Source: Paramecium sonneborni
Taxonomy: Eukaryota > Ciliophora > Oligohymenophorea > Peniculida > Parameciidae
Direction of reading: 5' to 3'
NCBI GenBank assembly: GCA_905182985.1
Contig: CAJJDN010000146.1
Span: forward strand, 146,928-210,927
DNA length: 64,000 bases
The position numbers were made by a program, and so were the translations under genes. The notes under the pieces are model-generated. The model saw nothing but the letters and a program-made list of their open reading frames with translations. It did no database searches and was not told the DNA's origin. This document shows positions 13,575-24,333 of this stretch, in pieces (within the stretch, counting starts at the first letter, position 1; each line of letters opens with the position of its first letter).

Positions 13575-15422
13575 ATGATATCTGATACTTAGAAATCATT
13601 TAAAGATTTTTTAGAAACATATACAATCAGAAAAAAACAACCTGAAAAAAGAAGACAACCTAAATTGAATCCTATGTTTCTTTTATCTAATTTTCAACCT
13701 CAAAACAATTCCATTTAAATTGAATAAAATTTTAGTTATGCTATTACTAACACCAAAGTGAATAATATTGATCCTCCATTGAGTTTAAGATTTAAAACTT
13801 TAGAGAGTGAAAAAAGTAATGCATCAGGTCTACTTTCATTTCGTAAAAACAGATGGAAACAAAAGGAAAAAAATTAATGCTTAATTAGAAATTCAGAATT
13901 ATTCAATGATGTTATTCAAAAATCGACCAGGTTTCACAGCTAATAATAATTAGTACCCATCTAATCCCAAAATTAAATGATAAAAGGATATTTGATGGAA
14001 TTATCTCGAAAGAGAAAAGTAGCACCAAAACCTTAAGGAATGGATGAACTATTAAATTATGAAGCTGATTAAATATATATTGATGTAACAAGAAGAGATA
14101 ATATGCTAAGTTTAAAGTTTCCAAATAAGAATTAACCTGGAGTGAAATTAGTATTTAGAAATCTCTTAGCTACTGCTTATGATCAATAAATGTTTTTAGA
14201 CTTACCTAGGTTAAGAGTAGTTCATTTTGGAATGCAATTAACTCATGCTCATTTCTTTAAGTTCAAATATCATTTTCTCAATAAGTACATGCATTTAAAC
14301 ATTACTACAGAAAAAATGTTTAATTGCTGTGAAAGGATTGAAAATATGCGTCCCTATATACTCAATGAAATATTAGAATTTGAAATTTATGGAGGTGAAG
14401 AAGGCATTAAAGCTATAACAAAATTAATGTACAAAAAGATTTTGTCAGATGTCACATTAGCTCCTTATTTTGAGAAAATTGATGTTGCAACACAGGAAAT
14501 GAAATTCGCTAGATTGTTTTTTTAATTAATTTATCATTTGGATTCTCCAAATTATTCATGTGAAGTACTTAGAGAAAGGCATGTAAAGTATGCCTTAACT
14601 AATGTATAGCTAACAAATTTCAAATACTATTTATCATTAACCTTATAATAAACTGGCATTCCTTGGAGAAATATCAGATAATTATTAAGAAGAATGGACA
14701 TTTATAAATATGCAATCATAAATAAAAACGATCTCTAACATTATGTTAATTAATTAGGGTTTAATTAATTTATTGAAAACTTTGTGAATAGTTGTGCATA
14801 AGATGCAATGTTATCTGAACTTATTTAAAGAAGAGGAAGATAACGTTTTGTATCTCATTGCTGTAATATTTTTCACTATTTTTTTCGATATAATATAAAA
14901 GCAATTACAAGAGAAGATTTACATTTAATTCATTAGAAAAAAGCAATTATAAATGAGAAGATATTTGAAAAATTTAAATAAAAGGCAGTTGAGTCAGTAA
15001 AATAATTGACTGATGATAGTATAGTGATTTAAGATTTTATTGAAGATTGGGATGAGATAAAGCCAATAATTTTAGGTGAAACAAGAGAATAATAAATTTT
15101 AAGTTTAGGTTAAGAGTATGTGATACCGAAATTAATTTCAATATTGGAATATGAATTTTTTTAAAGACATTTAAATAAAATATATGAAACAGAAGAAGCA
15201 GAAATGAGTTAAAGTATACTTTGTAAATTGAATCTACTTTTATATGGAGTAAGGTTCTTTAAGAAGTAAGACTTGCAAATAATTCATAAAAGATTTAAAA
15301 TAACTTCTTCATAATATTATGACTTTTAATAATGTTTTAAGATAGCTTTAGAAGAATACAAAGTTTTGAATTATGTACATTAGTTGATTGAAGAATATGA
15401 GTAGTTTATAGTCTCTGATTGA
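13575..15422 (+). CDS. Four-unit truncated-haemoglobin-like protein B, 615 aa
   Basis: Intronless frame of 616 codons, 21 bp after gene A on the same strand. It has the same architecture, with repeated histidines at residues 217, 336, 453 and 571 (spacing 119, 117, 118). Unit 2 is again canonical: Y-G-G-E-E-G-I, L-M-Y-K-K-I with Tyr B10, V-A-T-Q-E with distal Gln, and R-E-R-H-V-K-Y with proximal His. Unit 1 contains V-V-H-F-G-M, unit 3 L-I-H-Q-K-K and unit 4 I-I-H-K-R-F. The C-terminus aligns with that of gene A (H-K-R-[LF] ... F-Q-Q), which also fixes the two introns of gene A. The first 140 residues are unrelated low-complexity sequence. Probably a tandem duplicate; gas or redox sensing, or NO/O2 chemistry, is inferred from the globin family. 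Confidence 0.85.
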
Positions 15423-15565
15423 TAAATATATATAATAATTATAAAATAAAATTTTTTGGGAATAAATAATATAATAAAGTAGTTAGAAAGATATTTCATT
15501 ATAACAAGTAATAAGAGAGAGATGTCATAAAATAAATGAATCTTTTTTTTTTAATAATAAATATA

Positions 15566-16350
15566 TCATGATGTGAATATCTTTCTAAACCAATTGGTTA
15601 CTTCATCTAAAGCCTGTTATGATATTTCAGGATTATATGCTTCTGGTCTATCTTGATTCATGAAAGCATGTCCAACACCTGGCCATACTCTAATTTATTA
15701 ACAAATATAATACTTAACAGTGACATCTTTGCCAGCTTTTGTTCCAGCATCAACTAATCTTTAAGCATCATCTGGTGATGAAAATCCTTTCATTTCATCC
15801 TTTTCTCCAAAATGTCCATAAATAGGTCCATGAATATTTTCTAATTTGAAAGTATTTAAATCACATACTCCATAGAAAGGAGCTGATGCATCAATTTAAT
15901 TAGAAAATGATATAGAAGCAATAGCAAGTGCACCTCCCATACAGAAACCTGTAACACCAACTTTAGTACATCCTAATTCTTTAAGATGTTTTGCTGCTCC
16001 TTCAATATCTTTGACTGCCCCTTCCCAATCTAAACCACCAAGTAAATGTCCAGCTTCCTTAAATTATTCTAGAAAAGAAATGATACTTCTCTATTTTATG
16101 CAACTTTTCCTCTATAAATATCTGGTGAGATGCATTAAAAACCTTTTTAAGCAATTCTATCTGTTGTTTTAACCATTGATTCATTTAATCCCCACCATTC
16201 TTATATGACGATCACACCAAATTTTGAATCATTCTTATTTAAATATCTATTATCAATTATTATATAATACCCTTCTCCATCTTATCTACCATCAACTTTA
16301 AATGTACAGTTCTTTTTTGCTGGAGTATGAAGAGGTTAATCAGCTTACAT
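15566..16350 (-). CDS. Dienelactone hydrolase-family alpha/beta hydrolase, 243 aa
   Basis: Three exons; introns 16058-16086 (AAG acceptor) and 15690-15713. Family landmarks are Q-E-W-W-G-L-N near residue 50, R-G-K-V-A after it, and L-D-W-E-G-A-V-K-D. G-F-C-M-G-G is the nucleophile elbow with a catalytic Cys, G-E-K-D supplies the Asp, and P-G-V-G-H-A-F the His, completing a Cys-Asp-His triad. Length matches the family. Bacterial members open dienelactones; eukaryotic ones are usually generic esterase-like enzymes of unknown substrate. Splicing of both introns is required to align the conserved blocks, which makes the intron calls firm. Cytosolic, as no signal peptide is seen. Confidence 0.9.
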
Positions 16351-16420
16351 TTTTTATTAAATTTTTAAAAGAAATTCAATTATTAATTTAGAGAAAGTTG
16401 AGAATATATATATTTATTAA

Positions 16421-17748
16421 TCAATTCAGTTCTTTTAAACCTCTCTTGTTTATTCGATTTATATAATCAATTAAACTTTAATTCTTTTATTTAATTGCTA
16501 TATCTAAAGCTGTTCTTCCTTTATTATCTCTCCTTTTATAATCAATACCTTTTAATAATAAAAACTTTGCTATTCCATTTCTCTCTTTTAAAGCTGCGAA
16601 ATGTAACAATGTATTACCATTTGAATCTACTAAATTCAATAATTAAGGCTCACTAACTATTCTAAATGTAAATTCAATTTTCTCATTTAAAGTAATTAAT
16701 CTTTAAAAATCTAAAATCTATTATGTTTAATATGTTGATGGTTTCTTTATTTATTCTCCTGGTTATAGATCATATTCCTAAATCTATGGAATAGGCAATT
16801 AATATAACACATTTGAATTCATTCTATGTAATACATTCTTAAAAGATGGGAGTTATTGAAAACTCGAAAATGCACTAGAAAAAGGCATATTTGCTTAACC
16901 TATAGTAGGTTAAGATTAAAATTATGATCCAGCATCACTAACAACTGAAGAATTCATATATTCTGGTACTTAAATACCTTTATTTATTATAAGGTCCTTT
17001 CCCTCAACAAATTCTCTTTGTGGATTTTTTATATAATCATGTGTATACTTATTTCTTAATTATACTTTTTCGTAAAACATTTATTATCCTTATTCTTCCA
17101 AATTACTCAATTAATTAAAATACTTTTATTCTTCCTTTAAAAATTTATCCATTATTAATTTAATATATTCTTTTTCTTCTTTTTCTTCTAATTTTAGCTC
17201 TCTTCTTCTTTTCTCTTATTATTTATTAAAATTAGCACGCTAAGTTTATTATTAATTCATCTAAAGAATTTAATTGTAATTCATCATATCCGTAACCTCT
17301 GGATTTTCAATTTATTTTTAAGAAGGATTTTTATGTTTAAAGTAAATTTAATCTTTTCTGTGATATATTTTAAAAAATCTTCGATCATATCTTATATTTT
17401 TATCAAAATAATTATCTAATTTCTCTTTATATTCTTTTACAAAGTTGTTTTTCATTTTTTAAAAGTTATTATAATCTGTATGATCAACTGGATCAATCTA
17501 CGGCTTTTTAAATTCTCTAATTTTCATTATTGGATTTTTATTGTTTTTCTACTTATATTATGTATAGAGTGGACATTCCTATTCAACAATTTCATTTAAT
17601 CTTAAAAATATTAATCAAATTTATTATACAAATTCTCTGTTTTTTATGCCTATGTCATAAATGTTAATTTTTATTATGTGCTAATTTAAGTCTTAGTAAA
17701 TGCTGCACTATTTGCTCTTTCAGTCTAAATTACAGATTTCTTATGCAT
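16421..17748 (-). CDS. Coiled-coil protein with C-terminal ankyrin repeats, 432 aa
   Basis: One 29-nt intron (17601-17629, AAG acceptor) after the first 36 codons; the exon sum is in frame. The N-terminal half is Lys/Glu/Gln-rich with a strongly charged helical stretch around residues 150-210 (R-R-R-E-L-K-L-E-E-K-E-E). The last 80 residues carry at least one clear ankyrin repeat (G-N-T-L-L-H-F-A-A-L) followed by D-N-K-G-R-T-A-L-D-I-A, plus a weaker preceding one. Ankyrin repeats bind proteins; the partner is unknown. Neighbouring genes give no functional hint. Confidence 0.75.
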
Positions 17749-17880
17749 AAAAATAATTTATTTTATAAAAATAAATAATATGATGATGACATCTTACTAT
17801 TTTGAGAGATGGAAATTGAATGAATCATTTTGATAATTAGAAAATATGATTAAATTAATAAAAAAAATTAACATTTTCAA

Positions 17881-18159
17881 ATGAATTCAACTAATACTAC
17901 CAGATAAACCTCTCATCAATCAAAATCATCAGCTATATATGTCTTTATTGGAGTCTTTGTTATAATTGTGTTATTGGTAATTGCAATCATCATGCTCATT
18001 CAAAGAGAAAATAGAAGATTACATCAGCGTATACGATATTCTGAAATGGCTCATACAAAAAAAGAAAGCAATACCACTTTAGATGGTCAATCTATTGAAA
18101 TTACACATTCTGAACCACAACCTAGTTAACCTGATAAATTGGTAACATTTGCTTAGTGA
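17881..18159 (+). CDS. Small single-pass membrane protein, 92 aa
   Basis: Short intronless frame too small for a standard scan. Residues 1-20 are Ser/Thr/Gln-rich and probably lumenal or extracellular. Residues 21-43 are one hydrophobic helix (Y-V-F-I-G-V-F-V-I-I-V-L-L-V-I-A-I). A basic H-Q-R-I-R-Y motif follows and then a polar tail, which by the positive-inside rule should be cytosolic. No family recognised. It lies 25 bp upstream of the next membrane gene on the same strand. Confidence 0.6.
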
Positions 18160-18184
18160 TATATATATTACTTAATTAATTATT

Positions 18185-20412
18185 ATGGATTAATTTGCTA
18201 TAGGCCTCTTTCCTCTTGTTTATGCTGGTTATGCATAAATGAAAATCAAAGGTTACAAATAAGTAAAAAATAAACCAGAAACTATTGCATTAAAAGTTAA
18301 AATTGGATTTCAACTTTAAATTGCCATTATGCAAATAATTGAATTAATTGTTGCACTATTCAATAAAGATTTACTATCTGCTTTGTGTTGTCTCTTCTTA
18401 ATTATTGGATTGTTTTACTCTTTTGGAATCACAGTTATCTTTCATAATGAACCACTCTTAAACTTTTTGCCTTTCATTTTTCTATTCAATTTAATTTGCA
18501 ATGAAACTATTCTCAAACTATTCGATCTCTTAAGTTTAGTTTTATCATCTCTGTTAGTGATCTACTAAAGAGAAAGAGGTGATGATCCATTAGAATATAG
18601 TAATCATATTTATAATTGCATATTATAGATCCTTTTTGTGAATTATTTGAACAATAAGATAGTTTTATTGCATAACATTTGATCTTATTGAAATTTTAAC
18701 CAAATACCTATTAAGAAGAAATTGAATTACATGAACTAAATGAATCAACTACTAATGCTCCTCTACTTGTAAATTAATAAATCTAAAATCCTTAATAACA
18801 ACATCCCACTTCTTAAGTTGCTTAATTCTTAATCAATTAAACCAGACAGTCCAATAAATTAGATATTAAACATTCTGAACCTGCTATTATCGATATTGTA
18901 TTCTCTAAGGATGATGAAGATATTTGGGATAAAAAAATTGAAGTTGTCGATTCACCATTATTTTAGAACAAAAGAAAAGTACGATACTCCTAAGTTATTA
19001 TTGAAGAAAATTCTTAATCTGAAGAAATCTCTTATCCCTCATCTAAAGAAGAAATACCTAAACCTATTATTATTAATCAACCCTCTGATAAACGATCTCT
19101 ATCTCAAAAAGAAATTAAATAAGAACTATATTATTAATAAATAGAAGACTAATCATAAATTATTCATTCTGATAATGAAATGGATAAAACAAATAAAGCA
19201 GAAATTACAAATATATAATAGGATAAGTTAGAAGAATTGAAACTTTATGATCATCAATCATCTAATGAAGTTTAAACTGAAAATTAACAATAAAATGTAA
19301 TAAAAATAGTTGACATTGATAAATTAGGAGGAGCTGAAAGTCCAATAAAATATGAACCAATACCCCAAAGCTAATAACCATTTCCTTATGTAGATGATAA
19401 TGAATATCCAGATAAGCTTATTGTAATACCTCAACAAATTCAATAGGAGTTAAATAAGAAAAAATAGGAAAAGAAAAAGAAATAAAAGGATGAAGGTTTA
19501 ATTGCTAAAAGAAATAGAATGATGAAAAGAATTAAAAGCTTTGAAGAGTTTTAAGATAAAAACGATGATAATAAATCCTAAAATAGTGACTTGCATGATG
19601 ATAAAAAAAGTGATTATGAAAGATACAAAGAGGAAGTTTGCTCTGCAAATTTATCTGAAGATGAAAGTGAGAGTGGAGTATATGTATAATAGAAAATGGA
19701 AAAGGTTAAATTCGTAGTTGGTTAATAAGTTTTAAAAAAAGTAATAAAATATCAACATATTTCTTTGATTCCAATAACAATTAAAGTGAAGAATAGTGAA
19801 TGGGTTTAAAATTGTTAATATGGAGAACTATATTAATTAGCAAATGGACATCTACCGAAGCCATCATTTAGTGAGGCAGAAATTGAAAAGAAATTGTTTT
19901 ATATTCAACAGTGGTTGGATGGAATGAGTTAAAATCCTATTTTGATGAGAATGGAAATACTAGAATATTTTAATGTGCCTGAATCAATCATAAATAAATA
20001 TGGATTAGTTAAAAAGATTGAAGAAGAGACTAGAGTTTAAAGACATAGCAATAAGTTCATGAATTCATCGTAAAAGGAATATTTCTTATAGATAAAATAA
20101 ATTAAGGTGGATTGCTATAATTCAGAGGCATCTTAAGCTTATGCAGGAATAATTTATTATAGTTTAAGATTTACAATTTAGACTGAAAAAAGATAGTTTA
20201 TTTCAGAATGCTAGAAAACAATAGAAGAGATAAAAGAGGCTACAAGAATTATTTAACAAGAAAGAAATCTGAGGGTTTCCCTTTAAGATCATGAAACAGT
20301 GAAAAAATAAATGAAAGCAATAGATTAATTTTTATAAGAATTATTCAGTCATCAATTTTATTATTGTGATCAATTATTTGAATAATTTGGATTATTATCC
20401 CAAATAAAATGA
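18185..20412 (+). CDS. Membrane protein with C-terminal PX-like domain, 732 aa
   Basis: Two exons with a 29-nt intron at 18600-18628; the exon sum is in frame. Residues 1-140 hold four or five hydrophobic helices. Residues 150-480 are a charged, Gln/Glu/Lys-rich linker. The region around residues 500-620 has PX (phox homology) features: basic strands, then E-L-Y-Q-L-A-N-G-H, P-K-P-S-F, and a helix ending in W-L-D-G-M-S-Q-N-P-I-L. The last 120 residues are helical. PX domains bind phosphatidylinositol-3-phosphate on endosomes; together with the membrane helices this suggests an endomembrane trafficking role (inference). The 3' end from 20296 is duplicated after the assembly gap and again, inverted, at about 49354-49511. 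Confidence 0.72.
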
Positions 20413-20541
20413 AAATGCTAATATATATATAAATTGTATTTTAAAATGATTTTATGATTATTGATTATTATTCTTATTATAGATCATTGCTGAACTTCAA
20501 CCCAACCTCCTTCAACATGTCCACTCATTTGAATTAAGGCA
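20296..20541. repeat. Gap-flank duplicate, copy 1
   Basis: These 246 bases recur exactly at 21506-21751, directly after the N gap. The segment covers the end of the PX gene and the last codons of the secreted-protein gene on the other strand. Identity up to the first and last base at the gap edges points to contig overlap left unmerged, not to a biological repeat. Confidence 0.85.
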
Positions 20542-21505
20542 NNNNNNNNNNNNNNNNNNNNNNNNNNNNNNNNNNNNNNNNNNNNNNNNNNNNNNNNNNN
20601 NNNNNNNNNNNNNNNNNNNNNNNNNNNNNNNNNNNNNNNNNNNNNNNNNNNNNNNNNNNNNNNNNNNNNNNNNNNNNNNNNNNNNNNNNNNNNNNNNNNN
20701 NNNNNNNNNNNNNNNNNNNNNNNNNNNNNNNNNNNNNNNNNNNNNNNNNNNNNNNNNNNNNNNNNNNNNNNNNNNNNNNNNNNNNNNNNNNNNNNNNNNN
20801 NNNNNNNNNNNNNNNNNNNNNNNNNNNNNNNNNNNNNNNNNNNNNNNNNNNNNNNNNNNNNNNNNNNNNNNNNNNNNNNNNNNNNNNNNNNNNNNNNNNN
20901 NNNNNNNNNNNNNNNNNNNNNNNNNNNNNNNNNNNNNNNNNNNNNNNNNNNNNNNNNNNNNNNNNNNNNNNNNNNNNNNNNNNNNNNNNNNNNNNNNNNN
21001 NNNNNNNNNNNNNNNNNNNNNNNNNNNNNNNNNNNNNNNNNNNNNNNNNNNNNNNNNNNNNNNNNNNNNNNNNNNNNNNNNNNNNNNNNNNNNNNNNNNN
21101 NNNNNNNNNNNNNNNNNNNNNNNNNNNNNNNNNNNNNNNNNNNNNNNNNNNNNNNNNNNNNNNNNNNNNNNNNNNNNNNNNNNNNNNNNNNNNNNNNNNN
21201 NNNNNNNNNNNNNNNNNNNNNNNNNNNNNNNNNNNNNNNNNNNNNNNNNNNNNNNNNNNNNNNNNNNNNNNNNNNNNNNNNNNNNNNNNNNNNNNNNNNN
21301 NNNNNNNNNNNNNNNNNNNNNNNNNNNNNNNNNNNNNNNNNNNNNNNNNNNNNNNNNNNNNNNNNNNNNNNNNNNNNNNNNNNNNNNNNNNNNNNNNNNN
21401 NNNNNNNNNNNNNNNNNNNNNNNNNNNNNNNNNNNNNNNNNNNNNNNNNNNNNNNNNNNNNNNNNNNNNNNNNNNNNNNNNNNNNNNNNNNNNNNNNNNN
21501 NNNNN
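20542..21505. other. Assembly gap (964 N)
   Basis: Run of N. Because both flanks repeat the same sequence, the true gap may be absent or negative in length. Open frames spanning it are artefacts. Confidence 0.98.
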
Positions 21506-21751
21506 ACAGTGAAAAAATAAATGAAAGCAATAGATTAATTTTTATAAGAATTATTCAGTCATCAATTTTATTATTGTGATCAATTATTTGAATAATTTGG
21601 ATTATTATCCCAAATAAAATGAAAATGCTAATATATATATAAATTGTATTTTAAAATGATTTTATGATTATTGATTATTATTCTTATTATAGATCATTGC
21701 TGAACTTCAACCCAACCTCCTTCAACATGTCCACTCATTTGAATTAAGGCA
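21506..21751. repeat. Gap-flank duplicate, copy 2
   Basis: Exact second copy of 20296-20541, offset by 1210. This copy continues into the complete secreted-protein gene on the minus strand and is probably the authentic junction. Confidence 0.85.
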
Positions 21752-23777
21752 AACTAATAAAATAGATTAAAATAATTACATCAAAGTTTTAGATGCAAGC
21801 TTGATCTGAGGTATAAGTAACCTTCTTTCCATTATAATCGGTGTTTTCATATAAGGTGACTCTTCCTTATGGTGGAACTCTAATGGATCTAATTTATGGT
21901 GGAATGTTGTCATTTTAGAAGTTTGGTGATTTAGAACAGAATTCAAATGAAGCTCCCTTGTAATCACATTCACTATAGAAAACTGCACATGCTTCCTTTG
22001 GTTCATACCATAATTTGAAATCTCTGAAACCCCATGATTCTAATAATTATTATAATAGAATTACCATCAGCAGCATCTTGATCCAAAGTAGATGTGAAGA
22101 CTACTTCAGCTTTAGGAGCTTAATGATTAAAGATTTCATCAACACCAACAATGCCATCAAACCATATACCTTATCCACAGAAATTGGCACCTCCAGTTTA
22201 GAGATTCCAAGATGTCTTCCAAACATCAGTTCCATCGACTTTAATGATCATGAATTCTCCATCCCAAGAATCAATCTTATAGATTGTTGATTATAATCTA
22301 AGTCTTTTGTGTGGTGGGACATCAAATGTTTTGGTTGCACTAGCCTTTGTACCCATAATATCAAAACCTCCAACCATTGACTTACCACTGCATTCATTGA
22401 TTTATCTTCCTGCTTTATTATTAGTAAGAACCCAACCATTGATTCCTGTGAATTTATCTTCCAAGAAAGATTATTCTAATAAAATGAAGTTAGGTAAAGC
22501 TTAGCATTTGCCTCCAACTAAAGCCCAGTTATTAGCACATTCTATAATATTATAAATATTAATTACTTTTGCAATCTGATTCTTTAGGTCCTGTACATTC
22601 AGCACAATTATTAGCACATGCTGCATAGAAAATGTATAAATCTCTCAAACCATATGATTCATTATTTGGTGCTTCATCAAGAGTTGTAGTGAATTCAACT
22701 TTAGCTTATTCTCCAGTATGATCAATATCAACTTCAGTTCTAGCAAACATTGATTTCCATTCAAATATTGGGCAACCACATATTTTACCAAAATATCCTT
22801 CATGCCATTAGAATCTTCTTTCCCAGACTAATTTTCCATCAACTTTGATTTAAGCAGCTTCATTATCCCAAGAATCAATTTTAGCCCAAAGTACTTTAAT
22901 CTTAAGTTTGTAATGTGGCTTAACTTTTAAAACCTTACTAACAACACTTCTAGCACCTGTCTTATCAAAACCTCCAAACAAAGCAGCAGCTAAATACATT
23001 TAATATATTAAAATACCTCCACATTGTGTAGCATGAGCGGCACCTCCTGCAACTTCCCAGCCATCAGCTCCTAATTAGTTAGCATCTAATGCACCCCAAC
23101 TAGAAGAGAATGATTACCAGAAATTACAGTTTTCTGATTTTTCATCAACTTAACAAGCAGAACATCCATCTGGACATTTTTCAACTGATAAAACAAAATC
23201 TCTGAAGGCCCATGATTCCTATATATATTATAAAAATATCTTACATTATCAGCAGCTTCATTCAAGTTTGATGTAATAACAACTACTGCTGTTGGTCCAG
23301 TATGTTTGATATTCAAGTTTAGATTGAGTGTCATTTCTTTCCAATCACCACCTTGGCCACATTTTTATCCGTCACCTTCATTATACTAGAATTTTCTTGA
23401 CCAAACTAATTAGTCGTCAACAAAGATGTATCCTTCTTCATTATCCCAAGAGTCAATCCTAACAGTTAGATAATATATCATACTTCCAGAATTGAATTTT
23501 TAAGTTAATTAATGAATGAGGAGGGAGTTCAAACATTTTGCTTGCAACTGCTCTGGCACCAAATTTACCAAAACCTCCAAACATTTTTGTGCCACTGCAC
23601 TCTGTAACATGAGCTGGTCCTCCAGCAGTCACCCAACCTATATTAATTAATTTATTAGTTACCATCAGCATCAGAAAAGGCATTTCCTGCGAAGGATTAG
23701 GAAACAACAACTGGCTCTCCCAATACTTAAACTGTTGCACAAACTAACAACACTAAAACAAGAGTTCTATTTTTCAT
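21694..23777 (-). CDS. Secreted Cys-rich repeat protein with beta/gamma-crystallin-like C-terminus (left copy), 634 aa
   Basis: Eight exons with seven introns of 25-27 nt. Signal peptide M-K-N-R-T-L-V-L-V-L-L-V-C-A. The mature protein has three repeats of about 130-150 residues. Each has a Trp and Cys near the start, F-G-G-F or V-G-G-F, P-P-H or K-P-H, I-D-S-W-D, W and Cys, and a closing E-S-W-x-F-R-D-F or similar. A Cys cluster (C-A-N-N-C-A-E-C) separates repeats 2 and 3. The last 110 residues (C-A-V-F-Y, C-D-Y-K-G, then a second Y-E-N-T-D-Y-N-G motif) resemble a beta/gamma-crystallin fold. Probably an extracellular or secretory-granule structural or binding protein. The right copy at 47.2 kb is inverted and almost identical after exon 1. 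Confidence 0.8.
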
Positions 23778-24333
23778 AATATTAATAATGCTAAAAATTT
23801 TTTAATAAATTCCTTAAAAAACGAATATTTTCATTTTATCTCAGATTTTGAGATTATTCTCATATATAAATTATATATAGTTGCTTAAAAAAAATTGATA
23901 TTCGTGATCATAGAACTCCTCAAAGGAAGAGTTAATTAGATTCAGCACAAAACTAAACTACTTTTATTAACAGTAACAAAAGAAATCAGATTGAAGCAGG
24001 AAAATAGTTTAATTAACAAAAATAGATTAATATTAGGTTATAAGAGAAAGAGTTAATGAATAATCAAGAGTACTATAAAGAACTCTATGCTCTAAGTGAA
24101 TATCTTGAAGAAAGCGAGATAACTTATAGAAATAAAAAAAATATTTAAAAGACCAAACAAATTTTAGGAAAAAGACTTAGATGAGATAAAAAACAAATAG
24201 TTTATCATAATTGATTAATTTATGAGGCATTAACGAGAGAAATGGTCTGTTGTTCTATTTTTAGATTATTTGTATATATTAATATAAATTAGTTTTATAA
24301 ATTAATTAATATATATTATTTAACAGATGATCA
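23778..24333. other. Spacer with a possible coding remnant
   Basis: From about 23898 to 24184 the plus strand has an open frame of about 95 codons (R-D-H-R-T-P-Q-R-K, then a helical L-Y-A-L-S-E-Y-L-E-E-S) that ends in TGA. It has no good upstream ATG; the first in-frame ATG is near 24055. It may be a short coiled-coil gene with an undetected first exon, or a relic. The rest is AT-rich and empty. Confidence 0.3.

Noticed and set aside
20484..21530. Long open frame across the N gap
   Set aside because: Its body is made of N; only the ends have sequence.
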